Positions 24,624 to 35,209 of a stretch of 64,000 nucleotides of DNA are shown piece after piece. Made by a program: the position numbers and the translations under genes. The stretch is from Schizophyllum amplum (Eukaryota > Basidiomycota > Agaricomycetes > Agaricales > Schizophyllaceae), in the NCBI GenBank assembly GCA_007026445.1, contig VDMD01000027.1:124001-188000 (forward strand). The letters run 5' to 3'. Under the pieces are notes generated by a model. The model was not told the origin of the DNA, made no database searches, and saw only the letters and a list, made by a program, of their open reading frames with translations. Position 1 is the first letter of the stretch. The number at the start of each line of letters is the position of its first letter.

Positions 24624-25210
24624 TCAGACCTGAAAGTTATAGAACTCATGCCAGAGCTTCTTCTCCACCGCATCCTTCATCCAAATCGGCTCCTTGCCGA
24701 ACAGCTCCGTCAACTTGGCCATATGACGCTTCAGCGGGCGAGCCTGGAAATAATACTCGCTCGCTGTCGAAACGACCATGAAAAAGGAAACGGCGGGACG
24801 CCCGTCGGGCGTGAGTATCTCGGACAGCCCATTGACAGTATCCATCGGCTCGACAAGGACGTGCCGGATGGCGAACCAGTCGGAGGTGTGCGCGGCATGC
24901 GAGCCGATTGCCGCGAGTAAGAAGTATGTGGGACCGTCGTTGTCTAAAACTCGAGGCCTGTGCACCTGAAGGAACGCGCGGACGTCCTCCATGGACATGG
25001 GCCAGCCGTAGTTCCAGTAGTGGTCACGAGTGTTCCGATGCTCTACGGGCAACTCTGGGATGTCTGGCTGCGAGGAATGGTAGGACTGCAAGCACGACGC
25101 AGCGTCAGCGAACTCACGATGCGATTCAGATGCGACAAGCATACCTGTAAGAATCCAGGGCGCTTGGCTGGCATTGCCGGGAATGCATCATCCCCCGCAT
25201 CGTAGTCCAT
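24624..25210 (-). CDS. Family A small protein, copy A5 (unknown function)
   Basis: Two exons: leader MDYDAGDDAFPAMPAKR ending PGFLQ, an intron near 25087-25145, then SYHSSQPDIPELPVEH, DHYWNYGWPMSMEDVRAF, SDWFAIRHVLVEPMDTV, GRPAVSFFMVVSTASEYYF and FGKEPIWMKDAVEKKLWHEF. The otherwise fixed cysteine of the CWMKD motif is isoleucine here, so that cysteine cannot be essential to every member. The frame is intact. It is followed in the same orientation by the diverged copy A6. Confidence 0.8.
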
Positions 25211-25521
25211 TGCTGCTCGTTGACTTCAGAAAAAATGCCAATGAGCGAGGAAATACGAGAGTTGCATGCGGTAAACACGTTGCATGCGTGCTTGTCGGTC
25301 GGCGATGATGCACAAAACCTACGCATGGAAACCACGCTCTGAGGTTGAGGAAGTTCTTCACTCAAGTTTCGCAACGGCCTGGCTATGCATGCGAATGTCG
25401 ACTGCATATTTATCATCCCTTGTGTCCTTTCATCTGTTCTGTAACCATGAGTCAACAGTGCAATAGACAAGCAAGACACGTACGAGCTATGGTCCCTCGT
25501 CTTGCAGGCGGGCGACGACAA

Positions 25522-26127
25522 TCAGCTCAAAAAACCATAGGAACCATGCCACTCCTCCTTCTTCATCGCATCCGACCAAACAGCTCCACCAGCTTCGCCA
25601 CACAATCCTCGGACGGGCGCGACTCAAAAAAGTACTCGCTCGCCGTTGACACCACCATGAAGAACGACACCGCCCCCGTTCCATCCAGCGCCTCCATCCC
25701 CGACTCCATCCCCGACGGCCAGCAGACCGTCCCCGTAGGCTTCACAAAGACATGACGAATGCAGTGATCCCCGGTAATCTTCATAGCGCCACCCCCGACC
25801 GCAGCGAGCATGACCAGCGCGTCCGGCTCGATGTGGTGGAATATGTTGGGCCGGAAGACGGCGGCGAGGGAGCGGACTTGCTCCATCGATACGGGCCAGC
25901 CAAAGTTCCAGTAGTGGTCAGACGCCTCGTCGTATTGTTCGGGTAAGGAGGGGATGGGGGCGTGGGAGGGGTGAAGGGGCTGCTCAGTGGCGGTCAAAGG
26001 TTCGGCGCAGGAGTCGGATTCTATGGCTACTACCTACCTCGAGATATGGGCTATGAGAAGGGGTGTCTACAGCCGGGCGCGCATCGACGGCTTTGTTGTC
26101 GTACGTGGTAATCTTCTGTAGGGTCAT
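25522..26127 (-). pseudogene. Family A copy A6, C-terminal motif lost by deletion
   Basis: The leader exon MTLQKITTYDNKAVDARP ends SPYLE, the intron lies near 25982-26035, and the main exon starts QPLHPSHAPIPSLPEQ. It keeps DHYWNFGWPVSMEQV, CIRHVFVKPTGTV and AVSFFMVVSTASEYFFESRPS. After KLVELFG about seven codons, including the KEPCWMK motif, are missing together with one extra base, and translation stops at 25563. In the shifted frame the expected tail can still be read (DAMKKEEWHGSY then stop at 25522). It may be a recent pseudogene, or the deletion may be partly an assembly fault. It is the most diverged type A copy besides A7, and it abuts GST1. Confidence 0.65.
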
Positions 26128-26330
26128 GTCAGGAAGGATAGACATAAGGAAGAGAGGAAGAGAGGTAAGGGAAGGCCGCGTCGTGGATAACGCGTGTACG
26201 CCCCGAGGATCGAATACCAGCTCACGAGGCTTAGCTCAAGGGGAAAAGGACGTCACGCAGATGCGATGTCATGGAATAGATGAGTGATAATTGTACAATG
26301 TTTATATTTTCCGTTCGTTGATCAGAGAAC

Positions 26331-27259
26331 TCACGACTTCCGAGAATCACCACACTTCACCGCGAAAGCCTGCTTGAAGTAGTTCTGCATCGGCGCCGGT
26401 CAGTCATGCGCATATCGTACCCGGAGCACCAAGCTCACCTCGTCGAACGTCTTCTTAAAGCTCTCCCTAGCCTTCAGGTTGGCAAAGTAGTCCCGCAACC
26501 GCGAGAACCGCGGGCCCGTCATCAGCGTCTTGTACCCCACCGGACCCTCCCCTATCGGAAACATCCCCACGTCCTCCCTCAAGGCCACCTCCAGCCGCGC
26601 CAAAAACGGCGTCACCGCAATATCCGCAATCGTGTACTCGTCCCCAACCGCGTACTTCCCCTCTGCCGGCAGCAAGCTCTGCAAGCTCTCCAGCCCGTCG
26701 AAGAGCTTGTCGAACGGCTCGCCGTTGAGGCACGACGCGTACCAGTGCGCGCTGACGCGGCTGGAGAAGGCCTCGGCGAAGTAGCGCGCTTTGGCGCGGA
26801 GGACTGGGTCGGTGGGGAGGAGCGGGTGGCGGGGCGAGGTCATTGAAGAACTCGGCGAGGACGATGGATTCGGCGAGTTTGGCGGAGTCGGGGGAGGGTG
26901 GTCGGGCGGGACGTCGGGGCCGCCGTACGTGATCGCGGGTACCTGGAGGGCGCATGAGGAGGGTGAAGGAGGGAAGGAGTGTAAGTCGAGCGCGCACCTG
27001 TCCTATGGGGTTGACCTGCGGGTACCACTCGGGCTTGCTCTTCAGGTCGATCTCGTATTTCTTGAAGGGGAGACCTGTTTCCGCGAGCGCGATCTCAGCC
27101 TGAAGACGTGTCCGTTCAGTCTATGATCCTGCTGATCGTGCGGGGGATACGCACTCGGTGAGCATACGGGCAGATCTGAGGCTGCGGTTAGCGAGCTGGC
27201 AGGCGAGCGCGTTCAGCAGCGACGCACCTTGGCCGTATATAGGGTAATTGGACGACCAT
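26331..27259 (-). CDS. Omega-class glutathione transferase, copy GST1
   Basis: Omega GSTs use a cysteine to deglutathionylate or reduce conjugates of phenolic and quinone compounds. Order: start MVVQ with ITLYTAK, an intron, ICPYAHR with the catalytic cysteine, an intron, AEIALAETGLPF, PEWYPQVNPIGQ, then the all-helical half with VGDEYTIADIAVTPFLARL and ARESFKKTFDE, and a last exon YFKQAFAVKCGDSRKS. One-base gaps are needed at about 27255 (A run after the start), about 26890 (C/G run) and about 26832 (C/G run). Otherwise the gene matches GST3 and GST5 throughout. Copy A6 of the small family begins 204 bp past its stop codon on the same strand. Confidence 0.82.
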
Positions 27260-27991
27260 TGCGGGCAGAGATAGCGGTAAGAGGAGACCTGAAGTCCTTA
27301 TAACGTGTTGTTATCACGGCAGGCTGACTTTGCTGATGCGATAGTCGGAAAACGGTGTGCAATGGGTGCGTCCCGATGACCTCGGCCCCTTGAATGTTGG
27401 AAGAAGAGGGTGAAGGGTACAGAAGCGGATACACCGCGCATGAATACCCCGCTGCTTCGCTTCTCAAGGGCTTCCGTCATCAACTGCGTGTTGTGCGCCT
27501 CGTGGCGTTGAGTGCTGTATATTGTAGCTCTGCGCCACCATAGCTGCTATACCGACTCGTATCATTGAGGGCGGAGACTTCGCGTTTGGGATCGGCGACC
27601 GCGTACGTCGGCGATGAGAGCAGGGTTGAAGGGAAAGCACGCCAGCAGCCGTCAACGGTCAATGTCAATCCCATCATCATGGCTCGGCATTCGCCGAACG
27701 CTTTACGTTCTCGATGTCGTTTTCCTGCCCTTCTTCTACCTCATTATACAGGCAACTTCGAGTCCATATTCCCAAGGCTCACGATGTCTCAGGGACTTCC
27801 AGTACTCAAGGGTGTCCGTCAACATAACCGGACGGTGCTGGCAAGCCTGTCGTTCCAACTCACGACGACAGGCATGGCCTCCGTCCAGGACGACCAACTT
27901 CGTCCGAGGGAGCGTGAAGAGCTAAGGAATATCGTGACAGGATTTATTGCGGGCATTGTACAAGCCGTTCAAGAGCTATTAGATACAGTTT
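27260..27991. other. Intergenic, upstream of GST1
   Basis: A TATAAGGACTTC sequence on the minus strand near 27291-27303 may be the core promoter of GST1, resembling the TATATAAGGTCCTT of GST2 and GST3. No gene was recognised further on. Confidence 0.4.
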
Positions 27992-28435
27992 TCAGTGCTT
28001 CTTGCCACCGGCCTTCTTCGCAGCCACCCTCGCGCGGGTGATCTGCTTCTTCCAACCGTAGCATTGGCTGCAGGCTAAGGGACTTGTTAGACGACTCCAT
28101 GTAAGAGAAGAGTAGCCACGTACAGGCAGAACCATGCTTCTTGCACTGGTAGGTGCCGTCCTTGGTGGTGCTCGAGGCGGGGGCCTCTAGTCCCTCTCGT
28201 TCATGGGGTCAACTGGGACGACCGGTCACGTCGGTCCAGAAATATGACAACGCAGGACGTACCCCAAAGAACCCGTCGTTCTCTTCCCGAAAGTCCACAT
28301 CGCACTCGTTGCACTGCATGCGATGTCAACGACGAGCACAACAGCGACGACGCGGACGCTACTCACGACCTCCTTGAAGTGCTGCGAGCAGAAAATGGCG
28401 TCGTTGAGCTCAATCGAGTTCTCCACGTCAGCCAT
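27992..28435 (-). CDS. Small cysteine-rich, probably zinc-binding protein
   Basis: A short multi-exon gene. Exon 1 reads MADVENSIELNDAIFCSQHF; then come CNECDVDFREENDGFFG, an acidic/serine linker (LEAPASSTTKDGTY), CKKHGSASCSQCYGWKK and a basic tail ARVAAKKAGGKKH. The CxxC and CxxxH/CxxC pairs suggest a small zinc-binding fold, and the basic end suggests nucleic-acid or nuclear association (inference). Introns have normal GT/AG borders near 28315-28366, 28212-28262 and 28071-28120. At least one missing base is needed near 28188 to join the linker. I do not know a named family. Confidence 0.6.
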
Positions 28436-29214
28436 AGTCAGTGCTTAGAGGCGATGCGGGGGGCGGAGGGGTTCAAGTCAATCAGGCAGATGACGAGCGC
28501 GGAGGCGAAAGTGCGATGGGGGGAGGTCAAGCGACCGCCCGCAGCTTATATATGTGGGAGAATCGCCCTGTCTAGGTGTTTGCGGCTGTTAGGGGAGGGA
28601 TGGGAGGTGTGGTGGATGGTCAGACGACCGCCCCAGGGAGACCAGCTGGCCAGCCGTCCAATGACAAGGTGACGGGAGCGCGGGGATTCGCGCCCCACGT
28701 CGGAGACCATGGTCGGTTAGTCGAGAGCTTGCGGCGAGAGGGTGCGGCGAGCAGAGTAGGGGGGCGTGTCGCGGTCCCCGCCGTCGATGCCCCAGGTTTT
28801 GGGACCAGACAGCGCGAGACAGCGTCCAGACGTTGATGTTCCAGTGAGAGCCGTGGCACGGCCGTTGCCGGGCACGGTTGAGCAGGTGACCGTGCGGAAA
28901 TGGAGTGATGTGGCGTCGTGGGTAATTTGCGTGGACAGTGCGCACACGTGGTCTCGAAGTTGAACGCGTCCGTCATCGGCGACGTCGCGACCCTTCGTAA
29001 AGATCCGACGCGACTTGGCGCAGATAATCTGCTTGCACGCGACCCCTATACCCGCATGCTCTAGGGAGCCGATCTCAGATACCAGATATAGCAGCTTACT
29101 ACGGAGATTCAAGGATATCTTTCGCGGATTACAAGTCGCGCCTATAGCCGTATAGGTGCTTCTTTCTCACCCGATTTACTGAGTGAGTCCACTCGAAAGA
29201 TAAAACAGACCGCC
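28436..29214. other. Intergenic, divergent upstream regions
   Basis: Separates the small cysteine-rich gene (-) from the F-box gene (+). GCTTATATATG near 28542-28552 could serve as the TATA box for the cysteine-rich gene, about 110 bp from its start. Nothing else was recognised. Confidence 0.45.
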
Positions 29215-31051
29215 ATGCTTACGGTGATATATCAGAGAAACACTGATCTAACTGACGAACCTATGGACGACGAACCGCCCGCACTGACTTTACCTTCCGA
29301 AATCTGGAACCGCATCTTTGACCTTGCGTCGGACGAGGACGTGATCTTCCAGTATGGCCTACCCACCGTCATGGCGGAGTCGGCATGGTTCAAGAACGCC
29401 TTCGGCGAGTGGACTCTCCGATCTCCACAAGAAGCCATAAACCTCGTCCAGCGACGCAGCTACTCTACGAAGAAGGTAAGCGCCTATACGTCTTTCTTAT
29501 AGCAATCCTGATTGAAGTCGTATTCCTTCAACAGGCAATTAGATGGACATGCAGAGCATTCCGCCAGATAGGCGCCGAGTTCATGTATCGGTGTCTGTTC
29601 TTCAACGACCCGGGCAGGCTGCAGAAGCTGAGCGACGCGCTGGACGAATCCGCGCATGTCGCGACCACCAAGACGAATTCATAGGGTGGTGGAGTCGACG
29701 CTTGCACCTAACCCGCTACTACGCGAACACGAATCGAGGCTTCACCATGGCGGACATGGAGCGCGCTCTCATCAACGTGATAAAGCACTGTCAGAACCTC
29801 GAATCTTCATCATCGACTGGTCTCTCGGCGACACCTTCGGCCCCGTAGCGGACGCGCTCGCGACTTACACCTTCCGTTCCCTCCGCACCGTACGCTGGAT
29901 CGTCCCTAGCAGTGAATGCACAAGGTCATCTGGGCCCTCGACTGCCTCCCGAACATCATCGCCGCCGCCATCGAGTTCGAGCCGCCCGCCGACGAGGAGT
30001 CCGACAACGTCGTCATCCTCGGCGCCGCCTCCAACATCACCCTCACCCTCCCCAGCCTGCAGCAGCTCGTCGTCCGCGGCAACATCCAGGAGTTCCTCGA
30101 GCAGGCCACCGGCTGGACGATCCCCTCCCTCCGCAGCCTCTCCATCGACTGCGGCAACAACCGCGCGGACCAGCCGGACGTCGTCGCCTTCCTCCAGCGG
30201 CACGGCGCGCGCCTCCTCTTCCTCGACTCCAGTGCATCCCCCCGCTCGACATGCCGCGCATCCTGCAGCTCGCGCCCGCGCTGCGCACGCTGTGCTTCAA
30301 CGGCGACTGGCGCCTCCCTTCGAACACGGGCTCTCGGACACGCCCACCAGCACCCTGGTGAACCGCCCCCATGAGCACCTCGAGACCGTCGGGCTGCACG
30401 GGCTGATGTACGCGTTCGGCGTGGGGTATGCGGCGGCGTACGCGAGCGTGGAGCCGCTGCGCGCGCACCTGGTGCGGAGGTCGAACGATATGAATGTGGC
30501 GGCGCTGAACAAGCTGTACTTCCCGCGCCTCCAGTGCGTGCGTGCGCTGAGCCGGTCGATGCTCATCGACCTGAACCGCGAGGATGGGCCGTCGGTGGAA
30601 GAGGGCGGGCTGGAGCGCTGGGAGCGGTGGTGCGGCGGGTTTGAGCGCATTGGCGTGCGGCTGGAGGATGCACGGGCCAGCTGCTGGGAACACTGCCGAC
30701 GGACGAGGACGAGGAGGAAGAGGAGGAGGGAGCGAAGAGGGCAGCGACGAGTCGGAGGAGATCAGCTGGGAGTATGAGGTGCCGCCGATCGAGCAGGAGG
30801 GCGAGTTCGAGGGGCCGGCGGCGAGTAGCGGCGTTGCGGAGCTGCGCAAGCTGCTGGAGGAATGCCGGGCCATGGGCGAGACACGGGAGCCGTCGATGTT
30901 CCCTGGTTTGATGTCGGATTTCGACATGCCTCGAGCTGGTGCAACAGAAGCTGCTTCGGCGTCTCCTGGAGGGGAGAATCCCGGTACACTAGCGGCACAA
31001 GCAGACGCGGCGGGTCCGGGATTAGGAGATGCAGCATCGCCATCTCTTTGA
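29215..31051 (+). CDS. F-box protein with leucine-rich C-terminal half and acidic tail
   Basis: F-box proteins recruit substrates to SCF ubiquitin ligases. The F-box-like segment is LTLPSEIWNRIFDLAS, followed by an intron near 29476-29535 and WTCRAFRQIGAEFMY. Downstream come leucine-rich stretches (SLQQLVVRGNIQEFLE; SLRSLSIDCGNN; LAPALRTLCFNGDW; HEHLETVGLHG) and an acidic tail (SDESEEISWEYEVPPIEQEG). The frame changes at least six times after 29680 (near 29683, 29800, 29915, 30232, 30330, 30690 and 30740), each time by a missing base. So many slips could mean real decay, but the meaning is preserved right to the acidic tail, which argues for sequence error. Confidence 0.7.
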
Positions 31052-31343
31052 GGCGCGGGTGGCAGACCGTCACGACGACCGATGTATACGATTTACCTTG
31101 GTGCGCATCTGGCCTCGCAAGCTCGTAACATCCCACCTCTGACTGTTCTTAGGACACGTAGCTTGTAGTATAACAGATCCAATGGGAATGTCCTTATATT
31201 CAAGCAATTCGACGAACACAATGATATCTACGAAGTCACAATCTCTTTCCGGTACGTTGCTAGTGGTTAGCACATCGTTCAAGTTCTATACTGAGGTCAG
31301 TTATATCTCCTCTTTGGTCCTACACGAGGTCGCTGAGGACTCT

Positions 31344-32792
31344 TCAGGGTCCGGTGGGGCGCCTGTTCTGATAGAGATGAGGGAACAACTGCCGTACGCG
31401 CTGGTTGATCATTCGCAGATGCTTCTCCCCAGTGCCAGAGTGCATGTCGAGAAAGATCTTGCCATCGCCGAATCGACGATTCAGCGCAAGTCCGAGCTCT
31501 GACCTTTGCGCGAACTCCCGTTCTGTCATCGTGCGGACCCTCTCTTCTTCTCGGATATCTTCGGGCAACTGATAGTCTTGGTCGTCCTTCGATAACGTCA
31601 ACTGGCGGCCCAACGTCTGCTCCCTGTAGTATTCGCGATATGTGTAAAATCTTCCGAACCCAATGACAGCGCCGATAGCCTCCGCTTCCGGGAAATTCTT
31701 GAAGAAGTGAGTTGCCTGCTCCCTAACTTGTGTTGCAGCTGCCATCAGGAGTGTTCTGTTCTTCACGTGTGGCGTGACTGGGTCTTCGCCAGTCGTGTGT
31801 GGCCCGAATTTGAATCCTGGTTTGATTTTGAACAGGAGCGTCACGACTTCGAAACTCAGTCGCTTGTCCTGCTGCGTCTCCGCGGATGCCCACATTTCTC
31901 TGAATTTGTTGATGTTGTATCCGCTCCTGCCAGCGAGCTTGACGAGATCTACGTTGCCGATAGGCTTGACTCGTGTGAGCTGACAGAAGTCGGGGATGCG
32001 TGTCGATTTCTCCCATTCGAGCATCTCAAGGAACGCGCTGACTTGATTTTCTTTGCCTGCGTCCCCTTCTTTGCCCATTTCTTCCTCGTTGTTTTCGTTA
32101 CGATTCCCTTTGCCCTCTTGGTTATCGTTGCCTTTCGCGTCGTTGTCGCCGGACTGGTTACGCTCTTGACTGCGCGTCCCAGAAGCAGTGCTTCTTTCGA
32201 CCGGCAGTACCTCCTCCTCATAGCGCAGAGAATTTTGTGGTACCCAAGAAGTTGTGATGATCTCCTTCCGATCGACCAGAGGGTAAACAGCTATAAATTG
32301 CTCGCGTCCGGCGGCGTCCCAAGGCCCGTAATGACCCGCCTCAAATGTAGTGTTGTTGCGCTCTGCATACTCGACAGCACCATCTTTTGATAGAAACCCA
32401 CGTAGCGTTCGATCCTGCGCCAGTAACACGCTTTGGTCCCTCAACCAGTTTGGGTTACGATCGTATATGTCACCGGAGGCCGGCAAAATCTGACGTTGAG
32501 GCCACTTGAAGTTGTAAGCCGGTTTCCGTGCCGCTGTAGACGTTGCGCCCGCGGAAAGATTCCCGCGAGAAGTAGATTGAGCAGTGCCAGCCGGCGTGAG
32601 GCTCATCACGAACTCCCTTCCCAGACCAGCTCCGCGGCCGGTGAATCCGCTGCGCTGGTAGGTCGAATTACTGGGCGTGCGACGTTGATTAGCGGCGGAG
32701 GCTGGGTCACTCTCGAGTTCTGTCCTGAGCCGCTTGCGTACGCGCTGAACTTCGTCGGCATCGCGCGATGTACGGCCTCCGTTGGAATCCAT
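31344..32792 (-). CDS. Intronless orphan protein of about 480 residues
   Basis: One uninterrupted frame from the ATG at 32792 (context GCCATGG); a possible TATA (CCCTATAAAAG on the minus strand) lies about 65 bp upstream. The N-terminal third is disordered, basic and Ser/Thr/Arg-rich (VRKRLRTELE may be a nuclear signal). A central piece reads KDGAVEYAERNNTTFEAGHYGPWD. An Asn/Glu/Lys-rich linker (about residues 210-260) follows, then a folded-looking C-terminal part with LKRLTRVKPIGNVDL-like and FGRFYTYREYYREQTL segments. I recognise no domain. Lack of introns and a lower GC content than its neighbours set it apart; it could come from a retroposed or mobile source. Confidence 0.65.
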   Translation of the reverse strand: MDSNGGRTSRDADEVQRVRKRLRTELESDPASAANQRRTPSNSTYQRSGFTGRGAGLGREFVMSLTPAGTAQSTSRGNLSAGATSTAARKPAYNFKWPQRQILPASGDIYDRNPNWLRDQSVLLAQDRTLRGFLSKDGAVEYAERNNTTFEAGHYGPWDAAGREQFIAVYPLVDRKEIITTSWVPQNSLRYEEEVLPVERSTASGTRSQERNQSGDNDAKGNDNQEGKGNRNENNEEEMGKEGDAGKENQVSAFLEMLEWEKSTRIPDFCQLTRVKPIGNVDLVKLAGRSGYNINKFREMWASAETQQDKRLSFEVVTLLFKIKPGFKFGPHTTGEDPVTPHVKNRTLLMAAATQVREQATHFFKNFPEAEAIGAVIGFGRFYTYREYYREQTLGRQLTLSKDDQDYQLPEDIREEERVRTMTEREFAQRSELGLALNRRFGDGKIFLDMHSGTGEKHLRMINQRVRQLFPHLYQNRRPTGP

Positions 32793-33212
32793 GGCGGAGG
32801 GATAATGCGAAAAAGTGGTCAATCAGCCAGTCCGTGCTCGCCAGCTTTTATAGGGTATCGGTCGAAGCGCCTCGACAGTGAAGTCATTGTGCAGCGAAGG
32901 CAACGCCTCCTGCAGGTTGCAAAGGATGGCGGAGGCTGCGCTGCAAGACAATGAATGTATTCCTATTGAGGCGGCGCACTATCATTGAGTGCAATGACGT
33001 AGACTCTTGCTAATGGGGGCTAGTAGACGAAGATGCGAAGGAGGCGTCTGGGAGGCGTCACGGTGCGAAGGGATGCCCATAGGTATTCCTTCTCGTCTAT
33101 TGGCAGAAGCTCAAGATATGTATTGCAGAGGCGTGTACAATAGCCACATGGCCCAAGAAGCAAAGAAGTTGAATATGTGACAATAGCAGCATGCCACAAA
33201 AGCAGCAACAAT

Positions 33213-33335
33213 CACTGCGCGCAAGGTCAAGATCCACAAGGCGTTTGTGGAGTTTGAATCCGCAAGCGCCCCGCGCCTTTCTTCGCGGATTCAAACTCCA
33301 CAAACGCCTTGCGGATCTTGACCTTGCGTGCAGTG
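33213..33335. repeat. Near-perfect inverted repeat, two 51-bp arms around a 21-bp loop
   Basis: Arms at 33213-33263 and 33285-33335 are complementary at all but two positions. Within each arm CCACAA...TTGTGG forms a smaller hairpin. The element lies about 180 bp upstream of the ATG of copy B1 and about 80 bp upstream of its TATA box. It could fold as a stable hairpin in RNA, or be a small non-autonomous element or a regulatory dyad. Confidence 0.85.
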
Positions 33336-33415
33336 AATACGTTGTCAACGATGGTTCAGCTGTGATTCAGCGTGAGTACTTATGTAACTGTCACACCAGT
33401 GCCCGCGTGACCACT

Positions 33416-33425
33416 TATATAAAAG
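33416..33425 (+). promoter_or_regulatory. TATA box of copy B1
   Basis: TATATAAAAG, 90 bp upstream of the first ATG and 80 bp downstream of the inverted repeat. Confidence 0.6.
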
Positions 33426-33514
33426 GCGCTGTCTCTGGACACGCTTTCGCAATTTTTCCCACAGCACCGACTCCTCCTCTCTTGCTTAATCTACCTTTGT
33501 ACCACTCGACCAAC

Positions 33515-34174
33515 ATGATGCCAGTGAATACAACGCAGGAAGATTCGCATCAACGAAAAGCTATGGGTGTGAGTTTGCCCCGTGCCGAATTGTCAAAGGT
33601 ATGCACATATTCATTGAAGGAAGGCCGGAAATTGGTCCTATCCGGGGGAGGCCCCTCAACAAGAACTATCTGGGCATGTTTATATGTCAGTTTACTGATC
33701 ATATTTGAACAGCACGCTATCGGTGGTTCGTTTGCGGTGATTCCGAATCCTCCCCAAGGGTCGCCATCCCGCTACTGGCATTTTGGATACCCCGTAGCCT
33801 ATGCCCATTGCAGGACGATCCTTGAGCAGTACATGCCGGTTGCTCTCTTGAACAATCCGGATGAAGACGACCAACTTGCTTCCGTGGCTGCTTGTGCCAC
33901 CCTGAAGTCTAGGTGGCCCGGCGTCCGCTTTGTTCTAGTCGAACCAATGGAGCACACGCCGCTGCCGGAATGGGAGAGCGGTGTACAACTCTTCCCTGAT
34001 CAGCACGCTGTATCCTTCTTCATGATTATATCGGACCAGAGCCCGTGGCTCTTTACTCACCGCCCGTACCAATCCCAGCTCGATTACCTAACGTCGATGT
34101 TCGGGAGAGAGCCGTGCTGGATGAAGGATGCCATGGAGAAGGATGACTTTGAGTTGTATGGTATCAGGTTTTGA
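33515..34174 (+). CDS. Family B small protein, copy B1 (unknown function)
   Basis: Distant relative of the type A family. The main part has SRYWHFGYPVAYAHCRTILEQ (minus its last residue), WPGVRFVLVEPMEHTPLPEW, DQHAVSFFMIISD and the C-terminal FGREPCWMKDAMEKDDFELY, ending GIRF. An intron may run from the GTGAGT at 33569 to the AG at 33712, which would give a leader MMPVNTTQEDSHQRKAMG joined to HAIGGSF. The frame is also open without splicing. The TATA box TATATAAAAG is at 33416-33425, 90 bp before the ATG. It lies in tandem with B2, 270 bp downstream. Confidence 0.75.
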   Translation: MMPVNTTQEDSHQRKAMGVSLPRAELSKVCTYSLKEGRKLVLSGGGPSTRTIWACLYVSLLIIFEQHAIGGSFAVIPNPPQGSPSRYWHFGYPVAYAHCRTILEQYMPVALLNNPDEDDQLASVAACATLKSRWPGVRFVLVEPMEHTPLPEWESGVQLFPDQHAVSFFMIISDQSPWLFTHRPYQSQLDYLTSMFGREPCWMKDAMEKDDFELYGIRF

Positions 34175-34445
34175 CTACAAGCGCACTTGACGTATCGCGT
34201 TATAACCTTGGCACAAACGATGGCGAAGTATGCTACTTAGTGGGAGGAAACCAGGGTCATTGTTTGCATTTTTTAGTAATGGAACGTACGAGTGCATGTG
34301 CACGTACATAGGACTCAGCGCCTGCCACCGAAGTTCATTCTGGACACGCACTTAACACGCTCCCTGCCTTCCATACCTAACCAATGTTCCTTGTCCAAAA
34401 CTCTCGTTTGTCTTTCATCTGCGCGTAGACCTTCCCAGAAACACA

Positions 34446-35070
34446 ATGCCAGACCCGAGGGATCCAGAGCAGGAAGAAGGCCAGAGAAAGTCCAGAGAAT
34501 CTCATGCACCCCCTCTCAAACCGCCCAAGGTACGTATGACACCGAGTTCGCCCTTGTGTATCGCACTTCTATATCCGCGGAGAGCTGACCACGGACGTTC
34601 AGCGTATGACCAGCCGGATTGCTTCCATACCGACACCTCCCGCAGAATATCGGTCCGATTCTACGCGCTGCTGGCATTTCGGATATCCCATGTCCATGCC
34701 TCAATGCAAACAATTCCTCGAGAAGTACAGGTCAACTGCTCCTTTGGACGATGAAAACGATCGCAATGTTCTTCCTGATGTGTGCGCTTGCGCCCGCAAA
34801 TGGTCCGGCTGGCCTGGCATCCGCCTCGTTCTAGTAGAGCCGATGGGGGACACACCGCTGCCGGAATGGGAGAGCGCTACGCGTGTTTACGCTGACCAGC
34901 ACGCTGTATCCTTGTTCATGATCATATCTACGAAGAATTCGTGGTTTTACGATCACCGTCCCTACCAATCCGAACTCGATACCTTGACGTCGATGTTCGG
35001 GAAGGAGCCGCGCTGGATGAGGGATGCCACGGAGAAGAAGGACTTCAAAATGTACGGCATCGAGCTTTGA
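34446..35070 (+). CDS. Family B small protein, copy B2 (unknown function)
   Basis: Two exons: a charged leader MPDPRDPEQEEGQRKSRE ending PPLKPPK (34446-34529), a 73-nt intron with GTACGT donor, then RMTSRIASIPTPP and the conserved exon from 34603. Blocks are CWHFGYPMSMPQCKQFLE, WPGIRLVLVEPMGDTPLPEW, DQHAVSLFMIIST, DHRPYQSELDTLTSMFGKEP and RWMRDATEKKDFKMYGIEL. The cysteine of the CWMKD motif is arginine here. The intron sits in the same place as in the type A genes, just after a proline/lysine-rich leader, which supports common origin. The frame is intact. Confidence 0.78.
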
Positions 35071-35209
35071 GTACAAGTACCTTTAAAGCGCCCTTTTCGT
35101 ATTCTTGCCATGCAGAATTCCGTGTAAGGTCTTCGAAGACCAACTGTGGACCAGATAGATATCATAGCCTTTGCTGTAGGGACGGAAAGATGATTCATGA
35201 CGTTGATGT

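Noticed and set aside
18318..26127. Array of similar sequences resembling a CRISPR array
   Set aside because: The repeated units are whole protein-coding genes in a eukaryotic genome, not short repeats with spacers.
26406..26846. Plus-strand open frame opposite GST1
   Set aside because: Exact antisense of the GST helical domain, explained by codon bias.
30043..30927. Long minus-strand open frame over the F-box gene
   Set aside because: Antisense shadow of the GC-rich LRR region; Arg/Gly/Ala-rich with no domain.
33191..33514. N-terminal extension of the family B1 protein upstream of 33515
   Set aside because: It would translate the inverted repeat and the TATA box; the ATG after the TATA box is the better start.
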